From: Turritopsis dohrnii
Taxonomy: Eukaryota; Cnidaria; Hydrozoa; Anthoathecata; Oceaniidae
Length of the DNA: 64,000 bases
NCBI GenBank assembly: GCA_027922465.2
Contig: BQMF02000170.1
Location: 62,001-126,000, forward strand
Direction of reading: 5' to 3'
Shown here: piece by piece, positions 44,855 through 56,815 of the stretch
Numbering within the stretch: position 1 is the stretch's first letter
How the letters are laid out: each line of letters begins with the position of its first letter
Position numbers and translations under genes: made by a program
Notes under the pieces: generated by a model
Databases searched by the model: none
Seen by the model: only the letters and a program-made list of their open reading frames with translations
What the model was told of the DNA's origin: nothing

Positions 44855-47830
44855 TAGTAACCCGGGTAAAACTTTTTTTAACACATCTAACTTCGAAAAG
44901 GATATATGCAAATCCCGTGTCGAAAAAAGGTGACGAAACATATAATCAGGGTGTGCATACCCCGTAACGTTATAGAGCTCGAGGAACCGAGCAAAAAAAT
45001 GTATGGGATCGTTTCGCTACGACCAACCGTTCCAGAAGGAAATTAGGTCTGAGAGCGATTTTAAAAAATTTACTAGAAAATTAAATAGTTTTAATTTTAC
45101 GTAGTTTTTTTTGTTTTTGTTTTTGTTTTTATATTATATGTTGTCTTGTCACCCAATCACCCTCCGCTGTCTACCATTACTCTGATTCTCCCACATTCTT
45201 CTACAATCGCCAAATAAGTTTCGATAGCTGATTATGCGAGTGGTATTTCCAGGTCTAGTCTAATTTTTGTTTTCTAAGTTTTTTTCCAACTTCTCAGCAC
45301 TATTCTCTCAATGTGCTATCTAAACAGGACTCATTGGTAGAACAGCTTTTCTTATGCATATACTTTGTAGATATGTTTATAGAACTGAAACGAATATCCT
45401 GTTTAAAGATTATCAATAATAATGATAATAATAAGAGTAATAATAGAGATATCGTCGATCAAAGATTTTGATGACTTCATATCCGTAGTACCCAAAGTTT
45501 GCATCACCCCATCACCCGTATCGCGGACCCTAAAAAACGTCAGTTTTCCCTATTGGTTCTCGATATATTTCCCCAAAAACGTCCCGTTCGATTAGCGATG
45601 CAATGCAATAATTCCCCGTGATTAAAAAACTGATGTCACGGTACTTGCTACTATAGAATAATCATAAAAAAACGCATGGCTTGACGAAAAATATGACCAC
45701 GATTAAGAAGATTTTGACATTAAAATTCAACAAAATTTATCACTCTCTAAAATAGAAGTGTGACACACACTCGCTACTATATATATAAGACTAGTAACTG
45801 GCGTAAAAGTTTTTTACAGCGTTAATTTCGCAAACGTTGTCTCGAAAATACGTGACAAAAAATTAAATTACTAAATCTCGATAAGAGACTGTACCCATGT
45901 TGTACAGCTCGAAAAACTGATCAAAAAAGTGTATGGAATTGTTTCGTTACGACCAACTGTTGCAGAGATATCGGTGATCAAAGATTGTGATGACGTCACA
46001 GCCGCAGTACCAAATAAATTTTAGGCCCAAATGTAGCGTGACTCCATCACCCGTGTCACCGACCCTAAGAAACGTCAGTTATCCCTTTTGGTTCTTGAGA
46101 TATTTCCCCAAAAACGTCGTATGGGGATGCAATGCAATGGTTCCCCCATGATATACTAAAAATAACTGACGTCACGCCGCGTGCTATTATAATAATCGCC
46201 AATTATCAATGGTCTAACGAAAAAATGACCACGATTAAGAAGATTTTGACCGTAAATTTAAAAAAAACACAACACTCTCTAAAATAAAAGTGGGATGCAC
46301 GATTGCAGATTAGTATAATAAGACTAGTATCCCCGGTAAAAACTTTTTACCGAACTTAACTTCGAAAACATTAGGTCAAATCCACCATTCCCGTGTACGT
46401 ACCCCGTGACGAAAAAATAAATCATAGAATTGCCACTCAAAAACATCCCAGGTGGCGTCGCTCGCCACCCATGTTCAGTATGCGTTGTGTCGCAGAATTC
46501 TTTAACCCGGGTAAACAAATTTTAATGGTTTTAATGAAATGTGAAAACCTTAATAAAATAAATTTCCCCTGTAAAGAAAATAATTAAATAGCGATAACAT
46601 TGAAATACTTAACATTTGCTCCTGGGATAATGATTAACGCTTGGAGACATTAAACACAACAAAACATCAAAATGATAAAGAAATTAAATTTACGGTCAAA
46701 ATCTTCTTAATCGTGGTCATTTTTTTGTTAGACCATTGATAATTGACGATTAGAATAAATGCACCTGCCGTGACATCAGTTATTTTTATCGCATCACAGG
46801 GAAATCATTGCATTGCATCCCCAATCGAATCCAACATTTTTGGGGAACTATCTTGAGAACCAACAGGGATAACTGACGTTTTTCGGGGGCCGCAATACGG
46901 GTGATGGGGTGACGCAACATTTGGGCCTAAATTTTATTTGGTACTGCGGATATGACGTCATCAAAATCTTCGATCGACGATATCTCTGCAACGGTTGATG
47001 GTAGCGAAACGATCCCATAAACTTTTGTGATCAGCTTTTCGAGCTCTAAAACGTGGGAACACTTTCCATTTTCAATGCCGTAATTAAAATTTTCGTCAAG
47101 GGGTACACACACGGGAACGCATCGCAGATTCTTTTCAAACTTAAAGGCGTAAAAAACTTTTACGCGAGATACTATCTAATCTATTAATCCTAATACGCGC
47201 TGTGCAACCGCTTTTTTCACGCTTTCACTTTCTAAAATTTTGGGTCCTTTTTGCGGTCAGTTATTCAAAATAGAGTATCAGACCACAGCGGTTAATATTT
47301 TTCTACGATTAGTATAAGGGGAAAACATCGCATTGCATTCGATCGTTTTTTGATTATTCGCGAGATCATATTGTTGATTGCAAACCTGAAAAAATGTTTG
47401 ATCTGGATGGCGTCTGTTTAAGTGGATATTTAAATCAGAGGAACTATTGCATTGCTTCTGCAATTAGTTATTTGGAAAATTTTTCTAGAACCTCAAACAA
47501 AATAACTGACATTTTTTAGGTTCAACGAGAAATTGACGAAGGAGTGACGAACAGTGCTTTGACGTCACTCAAATGTTTAAGCAACAATAGCTCTGTAACG
47601 GTTGGTTGTAGAGTTCAGTAATACTGTTAGAAATCTCCAAGTTCTCTCTCTCTGTAATTCAAACAAATTTTATGGTACCTTTCTTAAGGTTAGGGTTTTA
47701 GGGAATTAGAGAGAGTTTACAGAGTACTTACAACACTGAAGCATTTTCTTTTTTTTTTAACTGTGACATAATTTTTCGACACAATTTTCAGAAGTAAAAC
47801 ACGTAAAACATTTTTACACGGGATACTAGT
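44855..47830. repeat. R1 repeat cluster: two direct and at least two inverted copies
   Basis: Copy 1 (44,855-45,785) and copy 2 (45,787-46,320) start ACTAGTAACYNGGGTAAAA. They share GAGCTCGAAAAACTGATCAA, ACGACCAACTGTT, GACGTCAC, CACCCGTRTCNCGGACCCTA, AAACGTCAGTTATCCC and TTCTTGAGATATTTCCCC, and end at GACCACGATTAAGAAGATTT. Copy 1 is opened by about 390 bp at 45,056-45,443. After a third partial start at 46,322 an inverted copy runs 46,680-47,190, and a more decayed inverted one runs 47,200-47,830, ending CGGGATACTAGT. There is no sustained ORF. I cannot assign it to a named superfamily. Confidence 0.75.
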
Positions 47831-49300
47831 AAAATAATGAATGAAAACAAATTGATACCGTCCAACTATTTCGCTCGTGCTTGTTACTGGCCTGCTATCA
47901 TTAATGAATTTTTGAAATGATCATATAGTCTGTTCTTCCCAAAAACCATCAACATCATGATTAAAACCACGAGTTATATTTCTTTATGATTATTGCATGT
48001 TTTATTTTGCTTATCTAAAAGAAAAAATATTTTGATTGCATAATGATTCAGATACCTAATCGTATTATGACAAACAAACAAACAAACAAAAAGGAACTTT
48101 GAGAGCATACTTAGAAACAATAATTGAAGACACAAACTTAATAATCAACATAGAAAAAAACCTAAACATACTACAACGATATTGAAAGAAAGCAAAACAA
48201 ACTAAAATAAACTTCAAGAACACATTTACCTTATGAATAATAATTAAAAACACAAATGTAATGACAGAATTTATATCTAAAGAGTTTATAAAAAATTGAA
48301 AACAACCACATTTTTTACCTATGGCTAATTGACAACAGTTAAACATCCCTTTATTCTTATTTATCCAGCATACCAACTGTGTTATAACTAAATAGATTTG
48401 TACTATTTTAACTTTAGCTGAACTTCAAACAAAATAGGATACCTTTCACCGCCAATTCACATGTTAGTAAACAGCACAGTGGCGTAGTCAAATGGGGGGG
48501 GGGGGGGGGGGGGCACTGTGGCAGCGTAAGCGAATAACGTATTAAAACACCGTTGGACTCCTCTACTACTCCTCCTCCTCCGGCCGAAACGGCAGTTTTT
48601 AGCCTACGCTTAACAGTCGATCAGATTTCGTTCAGAAAATCATATGAAATCTCACAAAGGAACGCAGTCTAAAAATATTCTATATATTATATAAGGTTAT
48701 CCAGCAAATATTCTAAAATAAATTTTTCTAACATTTCATCGCTTAATAATTCATGAAGAAAGAGATATTTTGGTAGTAAGGCCTTAAGTTAAAAGTAGTA
48801 AGTAGTTACTTTTACTAAAAATGCTTAAGGTACGATTTTATCGTCGGTAGTTCAACCTTAACGAACTTTTTAATTACATCTAAAGTTTGTCAGCTATCTA
48901 AACCGTCATTTTGCATTAAATATTTCAAAGATCACAGTTTCTTGAGTCCATAGATTCTTTGTTATTGTTTTTAATTTTTTTCGAAGCAGACGCGTTTTTA
49001 ACACATAAGTTCTTATAATTTTTTTCTTGAAAAAATTCGACTCATGTATGTACATTTCTTTGTCTTGAAAATTATTTGCTGGTGGCGTTTCTTAATAAGA
49101 CCCCATTTACATTCGATAAGACTTCTTTACACTAACTTTTTTTTATGACAATTTTTTGTCATGCTTTCTAAAGTATGCTGCTTGCTGCTACCAGTTTGCG
49201 CCATCTGGCTCTTGTTATATTAAATAAAAATAGACAGATATTACGCAAAAATAAGGCTGCGCTTCACAACAAGCAACCTAATAGCAATATAACTTAGGGA
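47830..49300. other. No gene recognised; contains a 20-base G run
   Basis: AT-rich with CAAA microsatellites (48,070-48,090). CAGTGGCGTAGTCAAAT followed by 20 G residues (48,494-48,513) looks like one end of a hAT MITE of the CAGNGGCGTAGCCA type whose G tract expanded. Confidence 0.5.
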
Positions 49301-49612
49301 CTGATTACATGATCCCGGTTAGCCGGGATGGCATTTCATCCTGCCTTGCCGAGATGAATTTCAACTCGGTGTTATATGCAAAATTTTCATCTCGTTTAGG
49401 TGGGACGGGACAAAACTAATCCTGTCTTTAAAATGTTTTCTGTTTGTGTTTTGAAGATTTGACAAACTACGCATGCTCAAACCTCGAACTTGTCCCGGTC
49501 AACCGAGACAAAGTGATTACATGGGAAAATTTCATCCCACCTAACCGAGATCCCGGCTCTTGATAGCCGAGATCTCGGTCAGGCGGGATGAAAATTTTAT
49601 CATGTAATAGCG
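49300..49612. mobile_element. MITE related to the 43,457-43,773 element
   Basis: GGGACTGATTACATGATCCC at the left and ATTTTATCATGTAATAGCG at the right form inverted ends. The interior has CCCGGTTAGCCGGGATG, GATCTCGGTCAGGCGGGATG and similar words like the 43.5 kb element. Confidence 0.6.
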
Positions 49613-49619
49613 ATGGGAA

Positions 49620-50270
49620 ATTTATGAACATTTGACCAAGCAACGATGAATAGGCGTTAAAACCCTGTTGTGCATATTTGATGGTCTTTACTTCTTTAAT
49701 TTTGTGAAAGTTATCGAAGCTTAAGTTTAACCTTACCTGGATTACTTTTAAAAGAGATTTTACTATTGGTTAACATTGATGATTTAGGCTTTCATTGTAA
49801 ATATTTATTGTATATTTCTTATTTTGTTAAATGCAGATACCTTTTAGTTTTTTCATTATTTGGAAATAACTGATAGCAATTTTTGTTTTAATGTTGAACT
49901 TGTCATCCACACGTTTGAAACAATCGTTTCCTTGGCAGAAATAGCCGCAAACAGAGCTTTTAGAGCTACAAAATATGAAAAGTTTTCTTGTCGACCAACC
50001 ATGACATTTTTTCCACTACGTAAAAAGGTCCAAAATTTTCTAAGTTTGTCCCTCCAAATAAAATTCCGTAGCTCCGCCTCTGCAGCATTGATCATCTTCT
50101 GTAGACATTTTCAAACACTTTCCAGCACAAACATACATAGGTACTTATAAAACACTTTCGCTACCATTTTTTTTAAGTGAAATACATAAAATAAAACTGC
50201 TCTCTTCGTTTGGAAAAACTGCTAAACTTTCTGTATTTTCCAGCAGATTTTGTACTTTTTGGCAGGCAGA
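49620..50270. other. Target region of the 50,277-57,015 transposon; one unassigned ORF
   Basis: The minus-strand ORF at 50,095-49,856 (79 codons, FIWRDKLRKFWTFLRSGKN...) has no domain I know. Just left of the transposon, CTTTTGTCTGCCTGCC (minus strand) continues the sequence interrupted at the other end of the element. Confidence 0.45.
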
Positions 50271-50276
50271 CAAAAG

Positions 50277-50481
50277 TATGGTGGCCGAGAACTGCCAATG
50301 CGAAAAACGCGAAAAATACAAACAAGAAAACCAATGTAATTTCCAATAATGATCAAAGTCAAAACAATTTCCATAAAAAAAGAAAAAGGAAAAGTCAAGT
50401 GAAAGTCAAGTCAAAGACAAAGTGAAAGTCAAATGCAATCGCATGGCAGTTCTCGGCCAGTCGTGTGGCCGAGAACTGCCA
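50277..50481 (+). repeat. Left terminal inverted repeat with internal tip palindrome
   Basis: From TATGGTGGCC the arm runs through GAAAGTCAAGTC-rich sequence. At 50,444-50,459 it has TGGCAGTTCTCGGCCA and at 50,466-50,481 its inverse TGGCCGAGAACTGCCA, separated by GTCGTG. The right arm lacks this 38-41 bp palindrome, otherwise continuing into the same TTTGTTTGCCGTA. Confidence 0.8.
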
Positions 50482-51063
50482 ACAATTTTTGTTTGCCGTA
50501 TTATTTTCTGTTTGAAAACGGGCCTGTTTCTACCGCAGAAGTTCTTCCATAAAATCTTATTCAAACAGAAGAATTTCTGTTCTATGAAATGTTTCATGTT
50601 CCATGGAATTATCCAGTCAGAAGAATGTTCCTTGTGGGATTTTCACCTGGTCATTTCTGTTTTCTGGAAAATATACTGTTTTGTGCGATGTCCAAAAACC
50701 TTGCAGATCGAAATATTTACTCTCAGGATCAAAATTTTAAAGATATGTACCTTAAAGGTACAAAATTTAGCGGGTATTTCGCGATTTTCGCCTTTTGAAA
50801 TTTTGTTTAATTTCCCTACTTTTCGAAAAGGGTTAGAAATTAGAAGTATACAATCTTTGCTTAAGATTTTTTTCTTTAATCAAATAAATCAAATAAACTT
50901 CTTTCTTGACTTTTCTCCTTTTGAATCTTTCGCGAAGTTAAGATTTCTAAATTTATAAGCGAGTATTAAACTGCAAGTAAATCACGAGACACAGCGTAAA
51001 ACCGTTATCGTTAACTTTTCAGAAGAAATATTAAAAAATACAATTGTCAGTAAAACATAAATA

Positions 51064-51675
51064 CAGTAGAACCTCTAATAGCGGCCACTTTGGGGGACCC
51101 AGCTTAGTGGCCGTTGCATTAGAGGTGACCGATGTATGGAGATTTTATGTGAATGTACCTTTTTATCCAAAAGGTTGGTCGGGAGAGATAGGAGGGGCAT
51201 AAAGAATGATTCATGATCAAAATAAACACAAGTAAATACACGTATCTTATCAGTACAATCTACAATCATGTTACAACTTTTTACTGAAATAAACTGTTAC
51301 TTTTTTTGTGAAAGATTATTGAGCGTGAGTGCTTCAAGTCCTTGTGTGACAAGATTCAAAGTACTTACTAAGTCAGCATCACCTAATGTTTTGAAGTTCA
51401 AATCATCTACAATAGATGAAGCTGCTTGACTTGACTTTATTTTAAATAATTATTATAAATAAGATATTTTTCCTTTCATTTGCTTGCATAAAGATTTTTT
51501 TTGACCGTTAATAGAGGTAAAATTAGACATTGGGACAATAGAAAGTGGCCGTTTGACCGTTGATTGGAGGTGACAGATGTATGGAGGTTTTTTATAAGAG
51601 TTTGACAATAAATTCGGCAGGGACTTTCTTTTCTGGCCGCTTATCAGGAGGTGACCGTTAATAGAGGTTCCACTG
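51064..51675. mobile_element. Tigger/pogo-type MITE nested in the large transposon
   Basis: The ends are CAGTAGAACCTCTAATAGCG and (reverse complement) CAGTGGAACCTCTATTAACG with TA on both sides (51,062-51,063 and 51,676-51,677). Sub-terminal GGAGGTGACC words are repeated. 612 bp, non-coding. Confidence 0.85.
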
Positions 51676-52085
51676 TATGTGATAAAATATATATGTTTGT
51701 CACTTTGTTAAAAGTCAAATAAATAAGTAGCAAACCTATAAAATAACTTAAAGATCTGAAATAAATAAACTCAACAGAATCCAGATGAACCCTGATACAA
51801 AACGAACAAATTTTATTTAATATGTAAGGGTTCCCTTGTAGCATAAGGGGGATTTCCTTTTGCTGTGTCTGTACACTAGTTGAAATAAAAAGTGAAACCT
51901 TTCTTTAGCTTTCAAGCTTGATAAATGTAGCTATAGATAGTACTTGCGAGAATACAATAAGAGAACATAATTATTTGACGAAAGATAAACTATGAGCGTA
52001 TACAACACTTTCATAGGAACGAAGTTTGTCTTTTCATAAAATGCTATCAACCAAAGATTTTATTTGGCAGTCTGAAAATAGACTA

Positions 52086-52202
52086 CCGTAAATGACAAAG
52101 TAAGCGATCCCTGCCAATTAAACATCCTTGCCCATTAAGCACAATGGGGTAAGGGTCGAAAAATAATTTAAGCGCCCTGGGCGGTTATTTCGTCATTTAC
52201 GG
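52086..52202. mobile_element. Short 117 bp MITE
   Basis: CCGTAAATGACAAAG at the left and its near-inverse ending GTCATTTACGG at the right, flanked by TA (52,084-52,085; 52,203-52,204). It lies 3' of the alpha-kinase gene. Confidence 0.75.
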
Positions 52203-52276
52203 TATTCAATTATTCTTTACCATACAAATGAAGGATTAAAGCTTCGTTAAGATAAAAAAGATGGCCTGCGCCCACC

Positions 52277-53635
52277 TCAACAGTCAGACAAATTTTTAGA
52301 GAACTCTGGAAATTCAATGGCATCATCGTACTCCTCAAACTTCAACTTGTTCAACGGCTGCAATTTAGCAACTTTACAATATTCATTACAACTATGAGTT
52401 AAACCGAATGTTTTTATTGCCTTTCTGCAATAATTCCCAATGCAAAATAAAACTTCCTTGTTGTCTGCTAAATTGGAAGAGGCAATTTCGGGATCTGTTA
52501 GCATGAGATCACATCCTTGAATATCAGTTAACAATATTTCCGACCCAGATTTTTCAAAAGAAAAATGTGCTAAACATTCAGCTTTTTGTACAATGTCACT
52601 GGGATTTTCATCACAACTTCCGTCATTATTGAGGTATTTTGAAAATTTACCATTTAGCATTCGTTCAATAGTCACGAACTCACCAGTGTTAACAATTTGA
52701 CCAAGGTATGTGTCAACATAGTTAAATTGTGGAGCATCTGAGATCACAGCTAACTTTTGAGCAAAATAATTAGCTAAAGCAGTCATTTGAACCACTTTTT
52801 TTGTGTGTTCCTCTAAAGTTTGTTTGTATTCTTGAGTTATCGCGGTTTTGGTATTTTCATTATATTTTTTCATCATCCATTCACCAGTGAAAAGTCGGTG
52901 CGTTGATGAAACTTTATAAACATCTCTAAACGTGCCAGACCCAAAAATATCTGTATTGACATAAAATGGGATACTTGGACTAACCTCATTCCACATCATA
53001 GAGTCCAGATGAAACTCTTTTATAGAGAAACATTCAGTCTCTAAACTTGTCTTGACTTCTTTACCAAGTTTCATCATCTCTGATAATGACAAGCTTGATA
53101 ATACTTTCTGTTTTGCTTTGTTTCCTTGGCGTAACTGCAACGATAACAGACCAGGCAATGAGTTCTTAAAAGTAGGTTTAAGTACATCAGAACAACTTTG
53201 ACTTTGAAATTCAGTATTGCTCAGTTGACTCAACTTCTTATAGATAAATTTAACGTGAATCAGTGTAAGGTTTGGTATGTGATCTAGTGTTTTACATGTA
53301 GGACCATAAACTGTGCCTAGCACATCACAATCACTATGCACAACATCTTCGTCCAATTTGGAATAGTGCTTGATACATGCGGATTTAATGCCTTCTAATG
53401 TTAAATCTTCTTCAAGATAAGGCACAAATTCTCTCGGTCCAACAGGAGAAAATTTGGGCGTTTTTCCAGAAAACTGTGCACTTAAACGTTGAACAACAAG
53501 TTCTTGTTTGTCTAATATGGAAATAATTTTTCCAGCATTTGCATTTTTTGGTTGTATCTGATATTTCCCAGTGCGTTTTTTAGCAGCATTAGCTTCAATC
53601 TTGGTCCAATCTGGATTTTTTCTTTTATTAGACAT
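52277..53635 (-). CDS. Alpha-kinase (MHCK/EF2K-type) domain protein, intact single-exon ORF
   Basis: 452-codon ORF without lesions. Residues 1-220 are a Lys-rich, Ser-rich N-terminal region with no domain I recognise. Residues 225-425 form an alpha-type (atypical) Ser/Thr kinase domain: the Gly-rich loop FGSGTFRDVYK (231-241), the ATP-binding Lys in WMMKKY (253-258), the Glu helix EEHTKKVVQMTALANYFAQK (275-294), FVTIERMLNGKFSKYLNNDG (320-339), the catalytic block HFSFEKSG...LLTDIQGCDLMLTDPEI with Asp371 and Asp381, and the zinc-binding end FGLTHSCNEYCKVAKL (His414, Cys416, Cys420). All the expected catalytic and zinc residues are visible, so it may be active. It lies downstream of, and on the same strand as, the integrase gene, between the transposon's inverted ends. 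Lack of introns next to a multi-exon neighbour is notable. Confidence 0.88.
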   Translation of the reverse strand: MSNKRKNPDWTKIEANAAKKRTGKYQIQPKNANAGKIISILDKQELVVQRLSAQFSGKTPKFSPVGPREFVPYLEEDLTLEGIKSACIKHYSKLDEDVVHSDCDVLGTVYGPTCKTLDHIPNLTLIHVKFIYKKLSQLSNTEFQSQSCSDVLKPTFKNSLPGLLSLQLRQGNKAKQKVLSSLSLSEMMKLGKEVKTSLETECFSIKEFHLDSMMWNEVSPSIPFYVNTDIFGSGTFRDVYKVSSTHRLFTGEWMMKKYNENTKTAITQEYKQTLEEHTKKVVQMTALANYFAQKLAVISDAPQFNYVDTYLGQIVNTGEFVTIERMLNGKFSKYLNNDGSCDENPSDIVQKAECLAHFSFEKSGSEILLTDIQGCDLMLTDPEIASSNLADNKEVLFCIGNYCRKAIKTFGLTHSCNEYCKVAKLQPLNKLKFEEYDDAIEFPEFSKNLSDC

Positions 53636-53639
53636 GTTT

Positions 53640-54078
53640 CTAATTTATTTCTAAAAATAGTAATTGAAATCATACAGACAAATCGTATACCCTTGAAACA
53701 TCCAGGGAAAATGAGTAACATCCTTTCATGTATTATTTAAAGCTTGGATAGCTAAGCCCACATCTAAATAAGGTCTTTCAAGTGTAGTTCTCAGCTGGAT
53801 TATTATTTCACAGCTTAATTCTGTTAATAATTCTACTTGTTAAATTCTTTGAAATGTTTGCAAAGTCAATCTACATCTAAAAAGATGCACAGAAAGATTT
53901 GATTTATTGTTTCAAATAATTCTTACTTTATTGAGAAAATATTGGTGAACTTCTACCAGTTCAGCCAAAGCAAGGGGGTTGGGGGACTGAAGAGTACATA
54001 AGTGAAGACCCTGTCCACTCCATATAAAATTCAAGATTTTGATAACAGACAAAATGTACAATGTTCTCTAAAACTGTA
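53640..54078. other. Spacer between the alpha-kinase and integrase genes
   Basis: No domain seen. It would hold the promoter of the alpha-kinase gene (minus strand). No TATA element stands out. Confidence 0.4.
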
Positions 54079-54079
54079 A

Positions 54080-55950
54080 TCACAGACTGGAGCTGTGCAG
54101 ATTCACTTTATCTTTAAGCAACATATATGCTGCCTTTATGTGTTTAGAAGGTATGTCATCTGGATCTGGAATGATATCTTGACAACATTTGCGCAAATCA
54201 CTTGAAATAAAATCAATAGTTGCTGGATACACTGCAGCACATGCAGCAGCTTCGTTTATACTTTGTAAATCTAGATGATGCCCTAAATCATTTTAAAAAG
54301 AACAACATCTACAGCAACATTATCTAAAAGCTCATTCAATGTATCCACTCTGTCATCATGATTGTAAGCATAAAGTTTTCATCTCTCATTCAAATATACC
54401 AATTATACGGCATTAAAGCACCAGAAGAACCATAGCTTATGAAAAATACAAAAACATTGTTTGACAAGGCCTGCTCGCCTAGGGAAGAAACTTTCTTAAA
54501 GAAGTTTGAACACAACTACTAACCACATTCTTGTAATCCATAATTTTGTGGGAACTCATAAATATGATTCGGAACTCCATTGGGCAAAAAGGTGTTATTT
54601 TGTTTTCTAATTCTGTGTGAATTCCAAATAGTGTCTTTGAAAATATTGATCTCACGCTGAATCACAGGAATCATTACAAATGCTAAAAGATCCCTATGTA
54701 AAAACGTACAAAAACATAGAATAATGATGGAACTTTTTTTTTGAAAACAAAATAATTTTAACAGAATTCCAGAAAAAATTATTCCCTTTAAAAGCTTTTT
54801 TTGAAGCTAATAATTCTTCCCTTTATAATTCCCCGTTTCATCTAAAATATCACAGTTGGTATTTTCCAAGATAAAGATTTAGCAGTTTATAGACAATTAT
54901 AGTAATTTTATGCAACATTAAGAGAACAAGTCTAATTTACCTGTCCCTTGCATTATTTGGGTCATAATGTCCTTCTGACAAAAGTTGATTCAAATCAATC
55001 TTGAAATATTTTTCTAATCTGTCATGTAGCTCCCGCCACCATCTTTCTATCTACAGATAAATTGCCATAATTTAGTTTAATAATCTTTCAGAATATAAAT
55101 TTAGTAATACTTTCAGATTCACTTTGTATTATAAACATCTCAAACATTAACATTAAAAAAACTAAAAAATGTTGACAGAAAACTTGATTATGCATCATCA
55201 ATTAATGAATTTCTTAGATTGATATTGTTTTCACAATTCAGAATACATATAATTACCTGATTAGATGTTGAAGGTCCATATAATATCCTATCCATGGGAT
55301 CTTCAATACCGTCAACTGTTTTTTGCAAAAGATATGCATGGATTGATGCTAATTTTCCTGTTTCAGTTCCGCAATCTAACCTTACATTTGCTGCTAAGGT
55401 TCTACTTTCAAGCAAATAATTTATGTACCAACGACCAATAAGACAAGGATCGCTATTGCTTACCCAACATTTAAGCATCAGTATTTTTCTGCTGGCTTGA
55501 TCCATAATGCCATAAATAGCAACTGGAAAAGTTGAATTCATATAACCCATTAATTTATGGTGTCCATCAATTGATAAACACCAGTTAACGCCTTTTGTAA
55601 CAAAATGACCTTCTCTTTTCTTTCGCTTGAACCCTAACCTGCGCCTTTCTAAACCAACAGGATCAATATCCGACATTGTAGCATAAACAACATCTCGAGT
55701 AACTTTTAAATTATGCTCTTGTCTGATTTTAGCAGTCATTGCTCTATATCCAAGGCGTATGCCAGGGCCTTTAAGTTCGGATTCAACAGCTGATTTCACT
55801 TCAGCTGCACTGATATCATAGTTTATGTATTTGATATCAAAAAAAGAAAGCATTCTATCTAATGTTCTCAGACTACAAGTCCCATTTTTAGTGAAATAAT
55901 GAGAAAAGTCTCTATTTATGTAATCTAAAATTTCTGTTCTCTTTATATTG
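54080..55950 (-). CDS. Integrase-core DDE transposase, four recognisable exons
   Basis: Exon A (about 55,950-55,257) reads KSAVESELKGPGIRLGYRAM, TAKIRQEHNLKVTRDVV, then VNWCLSIDGHHKLMGYMNST (first Asp), LIGRWYINYLLESRTLAAN, VRLDCGTETGKLASIHAYLL (second Asp) and YGPSTSNQ. Exon B (55,050-54,941) begins IERWWRELHDRLEKYFK (catalytic Glu). Exon C (54,693-54,524) reads DLLAFVMIPVIQREI...WNSHRIRKQN...YGLQEC. Exon D (54,282-54,080) ends NEAAACAAVYPATIDF...AAYMLLKDKVNLHS. Junctions CAG/GTAATT, CTGTAG/ATAGAA, ACAG/GTAAAT, CATAG/GGATCT, GTG/GTTAGT and TTTAG/GGCATC keep the frame (phases 0, 2, 1). The 5' end is uncertain: a frame change near 55,955 suggests an upstream exon with MSWKGDVDLKDQLEKYV. No stop interrupts the four exons. 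Confidence 0.85.
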
Positions 55951-56039
55951 TTTCACATATTTTTCTAGCTGATCTTTCAGATCAACATCCCCTTTCCAAC
56001 TCATCTCATAAATATATCTGTAGCTAGTAAATAACAAAA

Positions 56040-56815
56040 ACGCAATTATAGTCCCACAATTCATTTTCTTACACTAACCTCTAACTCTAGTAGTATACTA
56101 CTAGTGGTACAATTATTATGCTGCTGATCTGTTGTTATATTATTAGGAGGAGGTCATCACAAATCATAAAATTTCAGTTTACATTAAACAGCAATACATA
56201 ACCTTTTTAGTACAGAAACATTTTTAAGCTTTTTTCACATGCACATAGTTTTTGTCGTAACACCAAACAAACTTTTTTTGTAAGTCTTACCACGAAACAA
56301 TGCCTTGATCTATATTTTCATTCGCATGCACTAAAATTTGTTGCAATAAAAAATACAATATACTTTTGGAACGTTTGGAAATAGATCATTAGCAAAAAAT
56401 GATGTAATTTCGAACAAAAGACGTCATTTCGAACGCTCGATCTAATTTTTTCGAACGTTTTTTTCTTCTTGAGGCTTACGGAGGCTTACGACGATTTAAC
56501 AAATTTTTTTGTTTTTAAGGAAATCGTCGTAAGGGCTTATGAACGTCCGTAAGACCTTGCGAATGAACATTGCCCTAGTCGTAAGAGCTTATGTAAAATT
56601 TTACATGCATGTGAAAAAAGCTTTACAGAACATTTTTCTATAAATAGTTAAAGTTCCCCTCATCTAAAACCTGGTATACATTCCTTCTAGCGATAAATAA
56701 TAAAAACAGGATAGAAACCCACAGTAATCCTTCTTATAACCACGTGGGTTACACACTCCCCGTAGCATTCACGAACAAAAACTACTTCGTGTGAACATTG
56801 ACACGATTTCGCCCA
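56040..56815. other. Right sub-terminal region of the large transposon
   Basis: Non-coding. GTAAG words recur in both orientations between 56,470 and 56,595 (GGCTTACGGAGGCTTACGAC, GTCGTAAGGGCTTATGAACG, GTCGTAAGAGCTTATG), possible transposase-binding repeats. Confidence 0.45.

Noticed and set aside
47690..47715. TTAGGG-like words (AAGGTTAGGGTTTTAGGG)
   Set aside because: Only two imperfect units, not a telomeric or interstitial telomere array.
50422..50958. 178-codon plus-strand ORF in the left part of the large transposon
   Set aside because: Composition is Phe/Ile/Lys-rich with no motif, it starts inside the terminal repeat palindrome, and the element's genes are all on the other strand.
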